Assembly (NCBI RefSeq): GCF_900626095.1
Contig: NZ_UYZZ01000001.1
Location: forward strand, 434,001 to 498,000
Direction: 5' to 3'
DNA from: Clostridium rectalis
Lineage (GTDB): Bacteria; Bacillota; Clostridia; Clostridiales; Clostridiaceae
DNA: 64,000 bases
Each line of letters begins with the position of its first letter. Position 1 is the first letter of the stretch. The translations under genes and the position numbers were made by a program. Shown here in pieces: positions 56,396 through 64,000 of the stretch. The notes under the pieces were generated by a model. The model was not told the origin of the DNA and made no database searches. It worked only from the letters and a program-made list of their open reading frames with translations.

Positions 56396-56710
56396 TTATA
56401 TTAATTTTTCCGACATTATATTGCTTAAGTTAAGTTTCTGTATTTTATTTTTTATTTCTTCATTATTAACGGAATATAAGTTTGTATCTTTCATTCTTTT
56501 AAAATATCCCGCACCAGCGAAAGTATATCTATTGCGTCTACCTTCTTTTGTAGCCATTTTACAATTAGCATAAGCTATAAGATCCCCTATGGCTGTTGCT
56601 TTAGGAAGTATTAAAAGAGGCATTCCTAAATAATGTCTTACTGCATTATGCCCAGCTAAAGATCCCGTACACATTGCTTCAGCTTTCCCAAACAAACTGC
56701 AATAATAAAA
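56396..56710 (-). pseudogene. 3' stump of an FAD-dependent oxidoreductase, cut at a recombinase junction
   Basis: About 105 codons remain. The stretch SLFGKAEAMCTGSLAGHNAV, with AIGDLIAYANCKM and YTFAGAGYFKRMK after it, is the C-terminal part of the clostridial NAD(FAD)-utilising oxidoreductase family (gidA-like). The frame opens directly after the TAA of the recombinase gene (56711-56713), with no start, so the first several hundred residues are missing. The internal ATG at 56695 has no ribosome binding site. Confidence 0.75.
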
Positions 56711-58297
56711 TTATTTTAGGTATATACTTATGGTTTCTATTGAGGCATCCCAAATAATTTTTTTTATTAAATAATGAAATAAAATTTTTTTGTATTTATC
56801 TTCTAATTTCTCTGTAAAATAACTAATTTTTTTTAAATCATGGCAGATGACATGGATATTATTATTAGATAAATTAATTTTTGAATTTTTATAAGTTAAG
56901 ATTTGTTTTTTAGTATTATTTATAATATTTTCTTTTGCTTCTATTTCTTTTATTATATATTTACCAGCAACGGAAGTTTTATTTTGTGATAGTTGATTTA
57001 TTAAATTTTTAATAGCCATCTCATTTTCCTTTATAGTTTTTTTAAATAAATTAAGTTCTATATTAGGATCTTTAGAATTGGAACTATATTTTAAATGATT
57101 GTAAAATGTTTTACTTAAATGAGAAAATGATATTAATATATGTTTATTTAAATTATTTAATAGGGCACTTTCTAATTTATCTGTGCGTATATTTTTATTA
57201 TTACATTTAGAACCTTTACTAGCTATTTTCATAGAACAGCTATAATAGAAAAATTTAGATCCAAATTTATTTTTAGTTCCATGTATAACAGTCATAGGTG
57301 AACCACATTTTGCACACCTTAATATACCTGTAAGTAAAGCATTATGAGTTTTTCCTAATCTAGGTGAATTAATTTTATTGGAGTTTAAAATAGACTGAAC
57401 CTTAAGCCAAGTTGATGCATCGATAATACCTTCATGTTTAGATATTGCAGCTAACCATTTTGATGTGTCTTTGTATTTATTTTTTTCATTTTTTTTGTTA
57501 TACGTTAATATACCATGTTTATTATCTGGTATACCAACACAATTTATACCTAAATTTTTTAAATAGTTAAAAACAGCCTCATTAGCTATTACATAAGTTG
57601 GATTGCTTAATATATCCGATATTGTTCTAATATTGAAGTTGCATTTAAGCTTAGTTTTAAAGTTGTTTTCTAATAGGTAATTATTAACTTTTCTTAGAGA
57701 TTTAAATTCTAGGTATTTATTAAATATTAGTTTAACCAAATTTAGTTCAGATTCTATTGGAGAAAGTTTGTACATATACTTTTCTTGATAATTATGATCA
57801 AGGTATAATATTTTTTCACTATGAAACCCTAAAGGAGTTTGACCACCAAGCCACCGTCCTGTTTTAGCTAATTCTAACATATTATCCTTCACACGTTCAG
57901 AGATAGTTTCTCTTTCTAATTGAGCAAAAACAGAAGCTATATATACCATTGCTTTTCCTATTGGAGATGTGGTATCAAATTGTTCTTTAATAGAAATAAA
58001 ACTTATATTATTTTTTTGTAGTAATTCTAAAGTAGAAGAAAAATCTGCTACATTACGGCTTATTCTATCCAAACGGTAACATATAAGGAAATTGAATTTT
58101 TTAGCTTTAGCATCTCTTATAAGTTTTTGAAAACTTGGTCTATTTGTATTCCCACCAGAAAAACCTTCATCTTCATATAAGATGTATTTTTGAATCCCTA
58201 TTTTATTTCCATATTCTTTGCATAGTTTTATTTGATTTTCAATAGATTCCCCCTTTGATGTGAATATAGATTTTCTTGAATATATTGCGGCAATCAT
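56711..58297 (-). CDS. Large serine recombinase
   Basis: About 528 residues. N-terminal resolvase domain with catalytic Ser in AIYSRKS, then GFSGGNTNRPSFQKL and YRLDRISRN; a recombinase domain from about 165 (TPLGFHSE); a zinc ribbon (CAKCGSP, about 330, with later CSMK and C); and a Lys-rich coiled-coil tail. This is the phage/ICE-type integrase that joins attP and attB without host repair. In-frame GTG 58306 overlaps the GGGTG site; ATG 58297 is chosen. It ends against the oxidoreductase fragment, so its 3' end marks an element boundary. Confidence 0.92.
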   Translation of the reverse strand: MIAAIYSRKSIFTSKGESIENQIKLCKEYGNKIGIQKYILYEDEGFSGGNTNRPSFQKLIRDAKAKKFNFLICYRLDRISRNVADFSSTLELLQKNNISFISIKEQFDTTSPIGKAMVYIASVFAQLERETISERVKDNMLELAKTGRWLGGQTPLGFHSEKILYLDHNYQEKYMYKLSPIESELNLVKLIFNKYLEFKSLRKVNNYLLENNFKTKLKCNFNIRTISDILSNPTYVIANEAVFNYLKNLGINCVGIPDNKHGILTYNKKNEKNKYKDTSKWLAAISKHEGIIDASTWLKVQSILNSNKINSPRLGKTHNALLTGILRCAKCGSPMTVIHGTKNKFGSKFFYYSCSMKIASKGSKCNNKNIRTDKLESALLNNLNKHILISFSHLSKTFYNHLKYSSNSKDPNIELNLFKKTIKENEMAIKNLINQLSQNKTSVAGKYIIKEIEAKENIINNTKKQILTYKNSKINLSNNNIHVICHDLKKISYFTEKLEDKYKKILFHYLIKKIIWDASIETISIYLK

Positions 58298-58421
58298 GAT
58301 TATCACCCTTCAAAATTATAAAGTTATTATTAAAATATGAATTTAAAATAAATTTGGAACGGTTTAATATATAAATCATATATTGTATAATGGGAAATAA
58401 TTTTAAAAAGGGGATTAAAAT

Positions 58422-58589
58422 TTGGCTAGAAAATCATCTGAGGTAAAGGAAGTTATAGTACATTATCCAGAAGGAGAAAATAAAGAAGAATTTAATAAAA
58501 AAGCTTCAGAGGCAGTAATAAAAATTTTATGTGACAAATATCCAAAAGAGGTCATAGAAGAAGTATTAGATAAATTATCAAAACTATAA
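58422..58589 (+). CDS. Small protein divergent from the recombinase, 55 residues
   Basis: TTG start 58422 with AAAAGGGGA 8 bases upstream; 55 codons to TAA. The sequence is charged and helical (EEFNKKASEAVIKIL, then YPKEVIEEVLDKLSKL), no Cys cluster or membrane segment. TATAAT at 58386-58391 is a likely -10. Its position head-to-head with a serine recombinase suggests a recombination directionality factor or control protein, but no family is recognised. Confidence 0.6.
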   Translation: MARKSSEVKEVIVHYPEGENKEEFNKKASEAVIKILCDKYPKEVIEEVLDKLSKL

Positions 58590-58738
58590 ATTAGAAATGC
58601 AATAGATGTAAAGTGATAAACTTCAGATTTTTTCAAAGTTAATATTAAAATTTGAATATAAATTGGGAATAACAATTATAGATTAATTAAGTAAATTGAG
58701 TTAAAATTTAACTATGGAAATAAAAAGGGGGTAATAAA
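58590..58738. other. Intergenic stretch between the recombinase-associated gene and the sugar ABC locus
   Basis: About 150 AT-rich bases; the AAAGGGGG site of the ATPase gene ends it. No oxidoreductase 5' fragment is present here on either strand. Confidence 0.5.
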
Positions 58739-59842
58739 ATGTCTAGTTTGTCTTTAAGGCATATTTACAAAATATATCCTGGGGAAGTGAAGGCAGTTAA
58801 GGATTTTAATTTAGAAATTGAGGACAAGGAATTTGTAGTTTTTGTTGGACCATCCGGTTGCGGAAAATCTACTACTTTGAGGATGATATCTGGTTTAGAG
58901 GAAATCTCTAAAGGAGAATTGTATATTGATGATAAATTAGTAAATGATGTAGAGCCAAAGGATAGAGATATTGCTATGGTATTTCAAAACTATGCTCTAT
59001 ATCCTCATATGACAGTTTATGAAAATATGGCATTTGCTTTAAAACTAAGAAAAGTTTCTAAGGGAAAAATTGAAAACAAAGTAAAAGAGGTAGCAAAAAT
59101 ATTAGATTTAGAAGAACTTTTAAAAAGAAAACCAAAGGCTTTATCAGGAGGTCAACGTCAAAGAGTCGCATTAGGAAGGGCAATTGTTAGAGAACCAAAA
59201 GTATTCTTGATGGATGAGCCATTGTCTAATTTAGATGCAAAACTTAGAGTTCAGATGAGAGCGGAAATAGCTAAGCTTCATGATAGGCTTAAGACTACAT
59301 TTATATATGTAACTCATGACCAGACTGAAGCTATGACTATGGGGACAAAAATAGTTGTGATGAAAGATGGAGTTATTAATCAAATAGCATCACCAAGAGA
59401 AATATATGAGAATCCATTAAATATGTTTGTAGCTGGATTTATTGGAAGTCCTCAAATGAATTTTATAGAGGGAGAAATAGTCGAAAGCAATGGAAACACA
59501 GACTTTGATTTTAAATATGGGAATATTACTATTTTAAATAAAAAATTTGATATATTGAAGAAAAAGGAATATGTAGGGAAAAAAATGATTCTAGGTATAA
59601 GACCAGAAAACTTAAAGATATGGGACGAGAAAAAGGGAGAGAAATATGATATAAAGGGTGTTGTGGATGTTACAGAACTTATGGGGGCCGAGAGTTATAT
59701 ATATATTAAAGTGGGTGAATTAAGTTTTACAGCTAGAGTAAATGGAAATACTCCATTTCAAAAGGGAGATGAAATAAAATTTTCTTTTGATGATAATAGA
59801 GTTTATTTTTTTGATAAAGAAACTAAGAATAGAATAATATAA
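58739..59842 (+). CDS. Sugar ABC transporter ATPase (MsmK/UgpC type)
   Basis: 367 residues: Walker A GPSGCGKST, signature LSGGQRQRVALGRAIV, Walker B FLMDEPLSNLD, H-loop YVTHDQTEAM, and a C-terminal TOBE/regulatory domain from about 240. This CUT1-family ATPase drives uptake of oligosaccharides or glycerol-phosphates and can be shared by several permeases. It lies 313 bases before a LacI regulator and near a binding protein and permeases. AAGGGGG site before ATG. Confidence 0.93.
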   Translation: MSSLSLRHIYKIYPGEVKAVKDFNLEIEDKEFVVFVGPSGCGKSTTLRMISGLEEISKGELYIDDKLVNDVEPKDRDIAMVFQNYALYPHMTVYENMAFALKLRKVSKGKIENKVKEVAKILDLEELLKRKPKALSGGQRQRVALGRAIVREPKVFLMDEPLSNLDAKLRVQMRAEIAKLHDRLKTTFIYVTHDQTEAMTMGTKIVVMKDGVINQIASPREIYENPLNMFVAGFIGSPQMNFIEGEIVESNGNTDFDFKYGNITILNKKFDILKKKEYVGKKMILGIRPENLKIWDEKKGEKYDIKGVVDVTELMGAESYIYIKVGELSFTARVNGNTPFQKGDEIKFSFDDNRVYFFDKETKNRII

Positions 59843-60155
59843 AAAATATGATGACAACTTCACATATTAAAAAAATATTTTAGTTTATCTAGTAGTTACT
59901 ACTTTAGTTAAAAATAATCTATATATTATAAATTATTTTTAATTTGGAAGAATTAATGTATATTTATAAATTTTTGTATTAAACTAGAATATTCTAAATA
60001 TTAAAACAAATATGTTGTTTAATATTTAAGTAGGGTGTAATATATAGTATATAGGAAACATATTGTATTAATAGAAATATGTTAAAAATATATTTGGAAA
60101 CGGTACCGGGTAGTTTTTGTAAAAGATAAATGTATTTTGTAACAGGAGGGGTTTT
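59843..60155. other. Control region before the LacI-type regulator
   Basis: About 313 bases. A weak hairpin AAAAATAAT/ATTATTTTT (59910-59918 with 59932-59940) may end the ATPase transcript. The candidate operator at 60096-60109 is the one clear signal; no gene. Confidence 0.5.
60096..60109 (+). promoter_or_regulatory. LacI-type operator candidate O1
   Basis: GGAAACGGTACCGG, with palindromic core CGGTACCG, 47 bases upstream of the regulator gene. Its complement matches the second site (CGGTACCGTTTCC versus TGGTATCGGTTCT). Confidence 0.6.
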
Positions 60156-61166
60156 GTGGATATAAAGGATATAGCTAGAATATCTAAGGTTAGTGTAAGT
60201 ACGGTATCAAGGGTTATTAATAATCATCCAGACGTAAAAGATGAGACAAGAAAAAAAATATTAAATGTTATAAAAGAAAATAACTATATACCCAATAATA
60301 GTGCTAGAATATTGAAAAAAAATAATAGTAAATGTATAGGAGTATTAGTAAAGGGTGTGTACAATCCTTTTTTTTCAGAAATGGTTAAAGTTATTAGTGA
60401 CAAAATAAAGGAAGCAAACTATACTATGATACTTCAACACTATGATCAAAATACTACAGAAGACTTAAATGCTTTAATAACTTTTATAAAGGAAAAAAAG
60501 TTACAAGGAGTTATATGTTTAGGTGGAGACTTTACTTGTATAAGTGATGAAAGTTTTAAAAAATTAGATGTTTCAGTTGTGCTAACATCCGTTACAAATT
60601 TTTCTAAAACTGCATGCAATAGTTTCTCATCTATAGGTATTAATAATGAAAATTCTGCTTATGAGGCTACAAAATATCTTATTAAAAATGGCCACAGAAA
60701 AATTTTATTAATAATTGGAACTTATGATGATTTTGGTGTTGGAAAACTAAGGTTAAAAGGCTATAGACAGGCTTTATTTGATTGTGGGATATGTTTTGAT
60801 AAAGAGCTTGTAACCATAGGAAAATATAGTTTTCATGATGCCTATATTACTACAAAGAAAATATTAAAGAGACGAGATGATATTACAGCAATATTTTGCA
60901 TTTCAGATATTATGGCGATAGGTTCGGCTAAAGCGGTGATAGATAGTGGATATAAAATAGGGGTAGATATTTCAATTATGGGGTTTGATGGTATGGATAT
61001 TGTTAGATATTATAATCCACCTATAACCACAATATATCAACCTAAAACTAAAATGGCCATTAGGAGTGTAGAGTTATTATTAGGATTAATGAATAAAGAA
61101 GAAAATAACCAACATATTATTCTAGATACTAAGTTAGTGGAGGGACAGTCATGTAAATTAATTTAG
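60156..61166 (+). CDS. LacI family transcriptional regulator
   Basis: 336 residues: N-terminal helix-turn-helix (DIKDIARISKVSVSTVSRVI, then PDVKDETRKKILNVIKENNY), then a periplasmic-binding-like core for sugar (SKCIGVLVKGVYNPFFSEM; IFCISDIMAIGSAKAVIDSG; ISIMGFDGMDI). GTG start after AGGAGGGG. Probably controls the sugar ABC locus: a matching site lies before its own gene and before the binding-protein gene. Inducer unknown. Confidence 0.93.
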   Translation: MDIKDIARISKVSVSTVSRVINNHPDVKDETRKKILNVIKENNYIPNNSARILKKNNSKCIGVLVKGVYNPFFSEMVKVISDKIKEANYTMILQHYDQNTTEDLNALITFIKEKKLQGVICLGGDFTCISDESFKKLDVSVVLTSVTNFSKTACNSFSSIGINNENSAYEATKYLIKNGHRKILLIIGTYDDFGVGKLRLKGYRQALFDCGICFDKELVTIGKYSFHDAYITTKKILKRRDDITAIFCISDIMAIGSAKAVIDSGYKIGVDISIMGFDGMDIVRYYNPPITTIYQPKTKMAIRSVELLLGLMNKEENNQHIILDTKLVEGQSCKLI

Positions 61167-61184
61167 TGTAATTTTAAATATTTA

Positions 61185-61198
61185 TTGGTATCGGTTCT
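61185..61198 (+). promoter_or_regulatory. LacI-type operator candidate O2
   Basis: TTGGTATCGGTTCT, 45 bases upstream of the binding-protein start; resembles the complement of O1 (yGGTAyCGkTTcy), so the same regulator may bind both. Confidence 0.5.
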
Positions 61199-61242
61199 AA
61201 AACTAAGTTTTATATTAAAAGTAAAAGGAAGGTGTAATTAAA

Positions 61243-62571
61243 GTGAAAAAAAGAAGACTTTTAGTTTTAACTATGGGGCTAACCAGTGTATTAACGTTTA
61301 CCATGCTAGGATGTGGAAAATCAGCGGAAACTAGTAGTACTGGAAAAGAGGATAAAACAGAGGTTAATATATTTCAGTTTAAAGTGGAAGTAGCAGAAGA
61401 ATTTAAAAAAGCTGCAAAGGAATATGAAAAAGAAAATACAAATATAAAAATAAATGTAGAAACTGTTGGTGGAGGAGATAATTATGGTGCAGCTTTAAAG
61501 GCTAAATTTCAGTCTGGTAAAGAACCAACAGTGTTTAATGTAGGGGGACCACAGGATGTAAAAGATTGGAAGAAAAAGTTGGATGATTTATCTAAAGAGC
61601 CCTGGGTAAGTAAGGCTTTACCAGGAATGTTAGATGGTGTAACTATGGATAAAAAAATATATGGACTTCCCTACAATACTGAAGGGTATGGATTAATATA
61701 TAATAAGGATATTTTTAAAGCGGCAGGAATAGATGGAAGTAAAATAAATAGTTATGCAAAATTAGAGGATGCTGTTAAAAAGCTTGATTTAAAAATAAAA
61801 TCAGGAGAACTAAAAAAAAGTTTCCCTAAGTTAGAATCAGTTTTTGAATTTCCAGCTAAAGAAAAATGGGTAACAGGGCTCCATAGCTCAAATGCTGTAT
61901 TAGGGCAAGAGTTTAAAAATTCAATAGAAGCGTATAATACAAAAAAACTGTTATTTAAATATGAAGATGGGTATAAAAAACTTATAGATCTTCAAAGTAA
62001 TCACTCATCAAATGGTAACTTTAGAGAAAAATTAAATGCAGTAGATTATGCAACACAAGTTGAGCAAGGTTTGGCTATTGAAAGGGTGGCTATTATTCAA
62101 CAGGGTAATTGGGTTTATGGTCAAGTTAAAGGAGTAGATGAAGAGGTTGCAGAAAAGTTAGATATAATTCCAATACCAGTACAAGGTGGAAAAGAGGATT
62201 GTATACCTGTTGGAGTACCAATGTATTGGGTTATAAATAAAGATCAACCAGATCAGGCTAAAAAAGCAGCTAAGGATTTTTTAAATTGGCTATATACTTC
62301 AGATAGAGGAAAAGATTATGTTGTAAATAAATTTTTCTTCATACCAGCTTTAAAGGGGTATGAGAATATAAAGCCTAATGATCCATTAGGGAAATCAATT
62401 CTTGCATATATAGAAAAAGGAAAAACAACTCCTTGGGTATTCATGGGATATCCAACTGCTTGGGGAGAGGATACTTTAGGTGTTAATATTCAAAAATATT
62501 TATCAGGGAAAATGTCTTGGGATGAAGTAATAAGGGAGTCTAAAGCGCAATGGGAGAAGAGTAGAAAATAA
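61243..62571 (+). CDS. Sugar ABC transporter substrate-binding lipoprotein
   Basis: 442 residues. Signal with lipobox MLGC (Cys24), then the type 1 extracellular binding protein fold (VNIFQFKVEVAEEFKKAAKE; VFNVGGPQDVKDW; GLPYNTEGYGLIYNKDIF). Late part: FFFIPALKGYENI and WVFMGYPTAWGEDTLG. Anchored to the membrane outer face, it delivers sugar to the permeases. GTG 61243 after AAGGAAGG. Operator O2 upstream indicates control by the LacI regulator. The sugar is not identifiable. Confidence 0.93.
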   Translation: MKKRRLLVLTMGLTSVLTFTMLGCGKSAETSSTGKEDKTEVNIFQFKVEVAEEFKKAAKEYEKENTNIKINVETVGGGDNYGAALKAKFQSGKEPTVFNVGGPQDVKDWKKKLDDLSKEPWVSKALPGMLDGVTMDKKIYGLPYNTEGYGLIYNKDIFKAAGIDGSKINSYAKLEDAVKKLDLKIKSGELKKSFPKLESVFEFPAKEKWVTGLHSSNAVLGQEFKNSIEAYNTKKLLFKYEDGYKKLIDLQSNHSSNGNFREKLNAVDYATQVEQGLAIERVAIIQQGNWVYGQVKGVDEEVAEKLDIIPIPVQGGKEDCIPVGVPMYWVINKDQPDQAKKAAKDFLNWLYTSDRGKDYVVNKFFFIPALKGYENIKPNDPLGKSILAYIEKGKTTPWVFMGYPTAWGEDTLGVNIQKYLSGKMSWDEVIRESKAQWEKSRK

Positions 62572-62580
62572 TTTTTAAAG

Positions 62581-62601
62581 GGTGGGGGAAGATCCCTCAC
62601 C
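62581..62601 (+). terminator. GC-rich stem after the binding-protein gene
   Basis: GGTGGGGGA (62581-62589) pairs with TCCCTCACC (62593-62601), one G-U pair. No T-run, so probably a 3'-end stabiliser or partial terminator that makes more binding protein than permease. Confidence 0.65.
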
Positions 62602-62625
62602 TTCTCCATTTAAGGAGGGACAAAT

Positions 62626-63495
62626 ATGAATAAAAATAACAAAAAGTGGTTTGCTGTATTTGTATTACCAGTGTTATTTGTATTTATAGTAGTAGTTTTA
62701 ATACCTATTATTATGGGAGTACTATATTCATTTACTTCATGGAATGGTATAGAAGAAAAATCACAGTTTATAGGGTTGGCTAATTACGTTGAGATTATAA
62801 AAAATGATAAATTTTTTTTTGATGCATTTATGTTTACCGCTATGTTTGCTATAGTTTCGGTTATTACAATAAATGTAATAGGTTTTTTACTGGCAATTCT
62901 TGTAACGAAGGGATTGAAAATTTCTAATTTTTTAAGGGGAATATTTTTTTTACCTAATCTTATTGGAGGACTAATTTTAGGGTTTATATGGCAGTTTATA
63001 TTTACTAAAGGATTTGACTTTATAGGAGCAAATTTAAAAATAGATTTTTTAAGAGGATGGCTTTCAGATACAGTGACTGGTTTTTGGGGATTAGTTATAC
63101 TTATGTCTTGGCAAATGGCAGGATATATGATGATAATTTATATATCTGCGTTGCAGAATATACCAGAAGATGTAATTGAAGCAGCGAAAATAGATGGAGC
63201 TAGTGGAGGGCAGATATTAAGAAAAATAATAATACCTTTAGTTTCTCCAGCTTTTACAGTAGGAATATTTTTAACCTTATCTAATTCATTTAAACTTTAT
63301 GATCAAAATCTCTCCCTCACAGCTGGGGGACCATTTAATTCAACACAAATGTTAGCTATGAATATATATGATACCGCTTTTAAATTTAATAATTTTGGAT
63401 TAGCTCAAGCTAAGGCAATAATATTTTTAATTATAGTAGCATCTATTACACTTACACAAATGTATTTTAATAAGAGAAGGGAGGTAGAGATGTAA
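62626..63495 (+). CDS. Sugar ABC transporter permease, first subunit
   Basis: 289 residues, six membrane helices, MalF/UgpA-like CUT1 permease with the EAA loop EAAKIDGASGGQILRKIIIP at about 190-210 that docks on the ATPase. TAAGGAGGG before the ATG. The second permease gene begins at the stop codon (TAATG overlap), so both are made together. Confidence 0.93.
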   Translation: MNKNNKKWFAVFVLPVLFVFIVVVLIPIIMGVLYSFTSWNGIEEKSQFIGLANYVEIIKNDKFFFDAFMFTAMFAIVSVITINVIGFLLAILVTKGLKISNFLRGIFFLPNLIGGLILGFIWQFIFTKGFDFIGANLKIDFLRGWLSDTVTGFWGLVILMSWQMAGYMMIIYISALQNIPEDVIEAAKIDGASGGQILRKIIIPLVSPAFTVGIFLTLSNSFKLYDQNLSLTAGGPFNSTQMLAMNIYDTAFKFNNFGLAQAKAIIFLIIVASITLTQMYFNKRREVEM

Positions 63496-64000
63496 TGAAG
63501 CGGAGTAAAAAAATTTGTATACTATTAATTTCTATAATACTTGCTTTAATATTTATATCTCCTTTTTATATTGTACTTGTAAATTCTTTTAAAACACAAA
63601 AGGGTATATTTTCTGATGTTATAAGTCTTCCTAAAGATAGTTTTACACTAGAAAACTACAAGGAGGCCTTTGAAGAATTAAATTTTATAAAATCTTTTAC
63701 TAATTCCATATTAATAACTGTGGTTTCAGTTGTAGTAATAATATTTTTTTCCTCTATGGCTGCTTGGATGCTTGTTAGAACGAAAAGTAAGATAAGTACA
63801 TTTATCTTTTTAATGTTTTCCGCCTCGATGCTAGTACCTTTCCAAGCTGTAATGCTTCCACTAGTTAGGATAATGGGAAAAGCGGGTCTTTTAAATCCTG
63901 GAGGATTAATTTTTATGTACTTAGGATTTGGTACATCATTATCTGTAATTTTATATCATGGGTTTATAAAAAGCATACCAAAGGAGATAGAAGAAGCAGC
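63495..64000 (+). CDS. Sugar ABC transporter permease, second subunit, 3' end outside window
   Basis: 168 codons visible: MalG/UgpE-like permease with first helix (ICILLISIILALIFISPFYI), FKTQKGIFSD, and further helices; the window ends at EIEEAA, the beginning of its EAA loop. ATG 63495 overlaps the stop of the previous gene. Partner of the first permease and the ATPase at 58739. Confidence 0.92.
   Translation, partial: MKRSKKICILLISIILALIFISPFYIVLVNSFKTQKGIFSDVISLPKDSFTLENYKEAFEELNFIKSFTNSILITVVSVVVIIFFSSMAAWMLVRTKSKISTFIFLMFSASMLVPFQAVMLPLVRIMGKAGLLNPGGLIFMYLGFGTSLSVILYHGFIKSIPKEIEEA

Noticed and set aside
1-64000. CRISPR arrays, tRNA, rRNA, insertion sequences with transposase
   Set aside because: Looked for; no regular repeat-spacer pattern, no tRNA T-loop signature, and no transposase motif seen. 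The only mobile-element enzyme is the serine recombinase.

Overview
The window looks like chromosome from a low-GC, spore-forming, anaerobic Clostridium (sensu stricto). The grounds are the very AT-rich DNA, strong GGAGG-type ribosome binding sites, an alpha/beta small acid-soluble spore protein, pyruvate formate-lyase with its activase, and the style of the gene families. The botulinum/sporogenes/tetani neighbourhood is my guess from gene flavour only. No rRNA, tRNA or CRISPR array was seen.

Region by region. 0-5 kb (mainly minus strand): edge of a permease gene, a DAACS-type symporter, and an ABC-F ATPase. 5-16 kb (plus): topoisomerase III, a ClpE-type unfoldase behind a palindromic promoter, an AraC regulator with a sugar-hydrolase-like tail, a MATE exporter, a frameshifted small gene, an Spx/ArsC-like protein, a TcaA-like membrane protein and a cysteine-containing unknown. 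17-24 kb: a gene-poor kilobase holding a remnant of a metal-binding domain, then an ABC transporter (ATPase plus FtsX-type permease) with its own two-component system and an MBL-fold hydrolase. 24-30 kb (minus): an EamA exporter behind two complete glycine-type riboswitches in series, an arginase-family (HutG-like) protein, and pflB-pflA. 30-39 kb: a DUF1002 protein, RNase J, a DEDDh exonuclease, a GNAT acetyltransferase, a TipAS-type MerR regulator with a visible operator, an unusual glycerol kinase homologue behind a terminator/antiterminator leader, and RecQ. 39.6-40.8 kb: a decayed PEP-synthase/rifampin-phosphotransferase-like gene.

42.8-55.8 kb is the most interesting part: a complete class I lantibiotic locus, lanFEG (immunity), lanP (secreted subtilase), lanA (49-residue precursor), lanB (dehydratase), lanT (exporter), lanC (cyclase) and lanRK (two-component regulator). 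It is bounded by long hairpin terminators. The predicted 25-residue core starts like subtilin and keeps the Ser/Thr-Cys pattern of lipid-II-binding rings A and B and of ring C, but the long tail with interlocked rings is replaced by a very short segment with a single C-terminal Cys. A secreted protein built from three repeats lies just upstream, outside the terminator.

56-58.6 kb: spore protein gene, the 3' stump of a FAD-dependent oxidoreductase that starts directly after the stop codon of a large serine recombinase, and a small divergent gene; this looks like one junction of an integrated element. 58.7-64 kb: a sugar ABC transporter locus (ATPase, LacI-type regulator, lipoprotein binding protein, two permeases, the second cut by the window edge), with two matching candidate operators.

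Many genes have a first in-frame start that overlaps the ribosome binding site. In those cases I give the downstream start that the ribosome binding site supports and say so.
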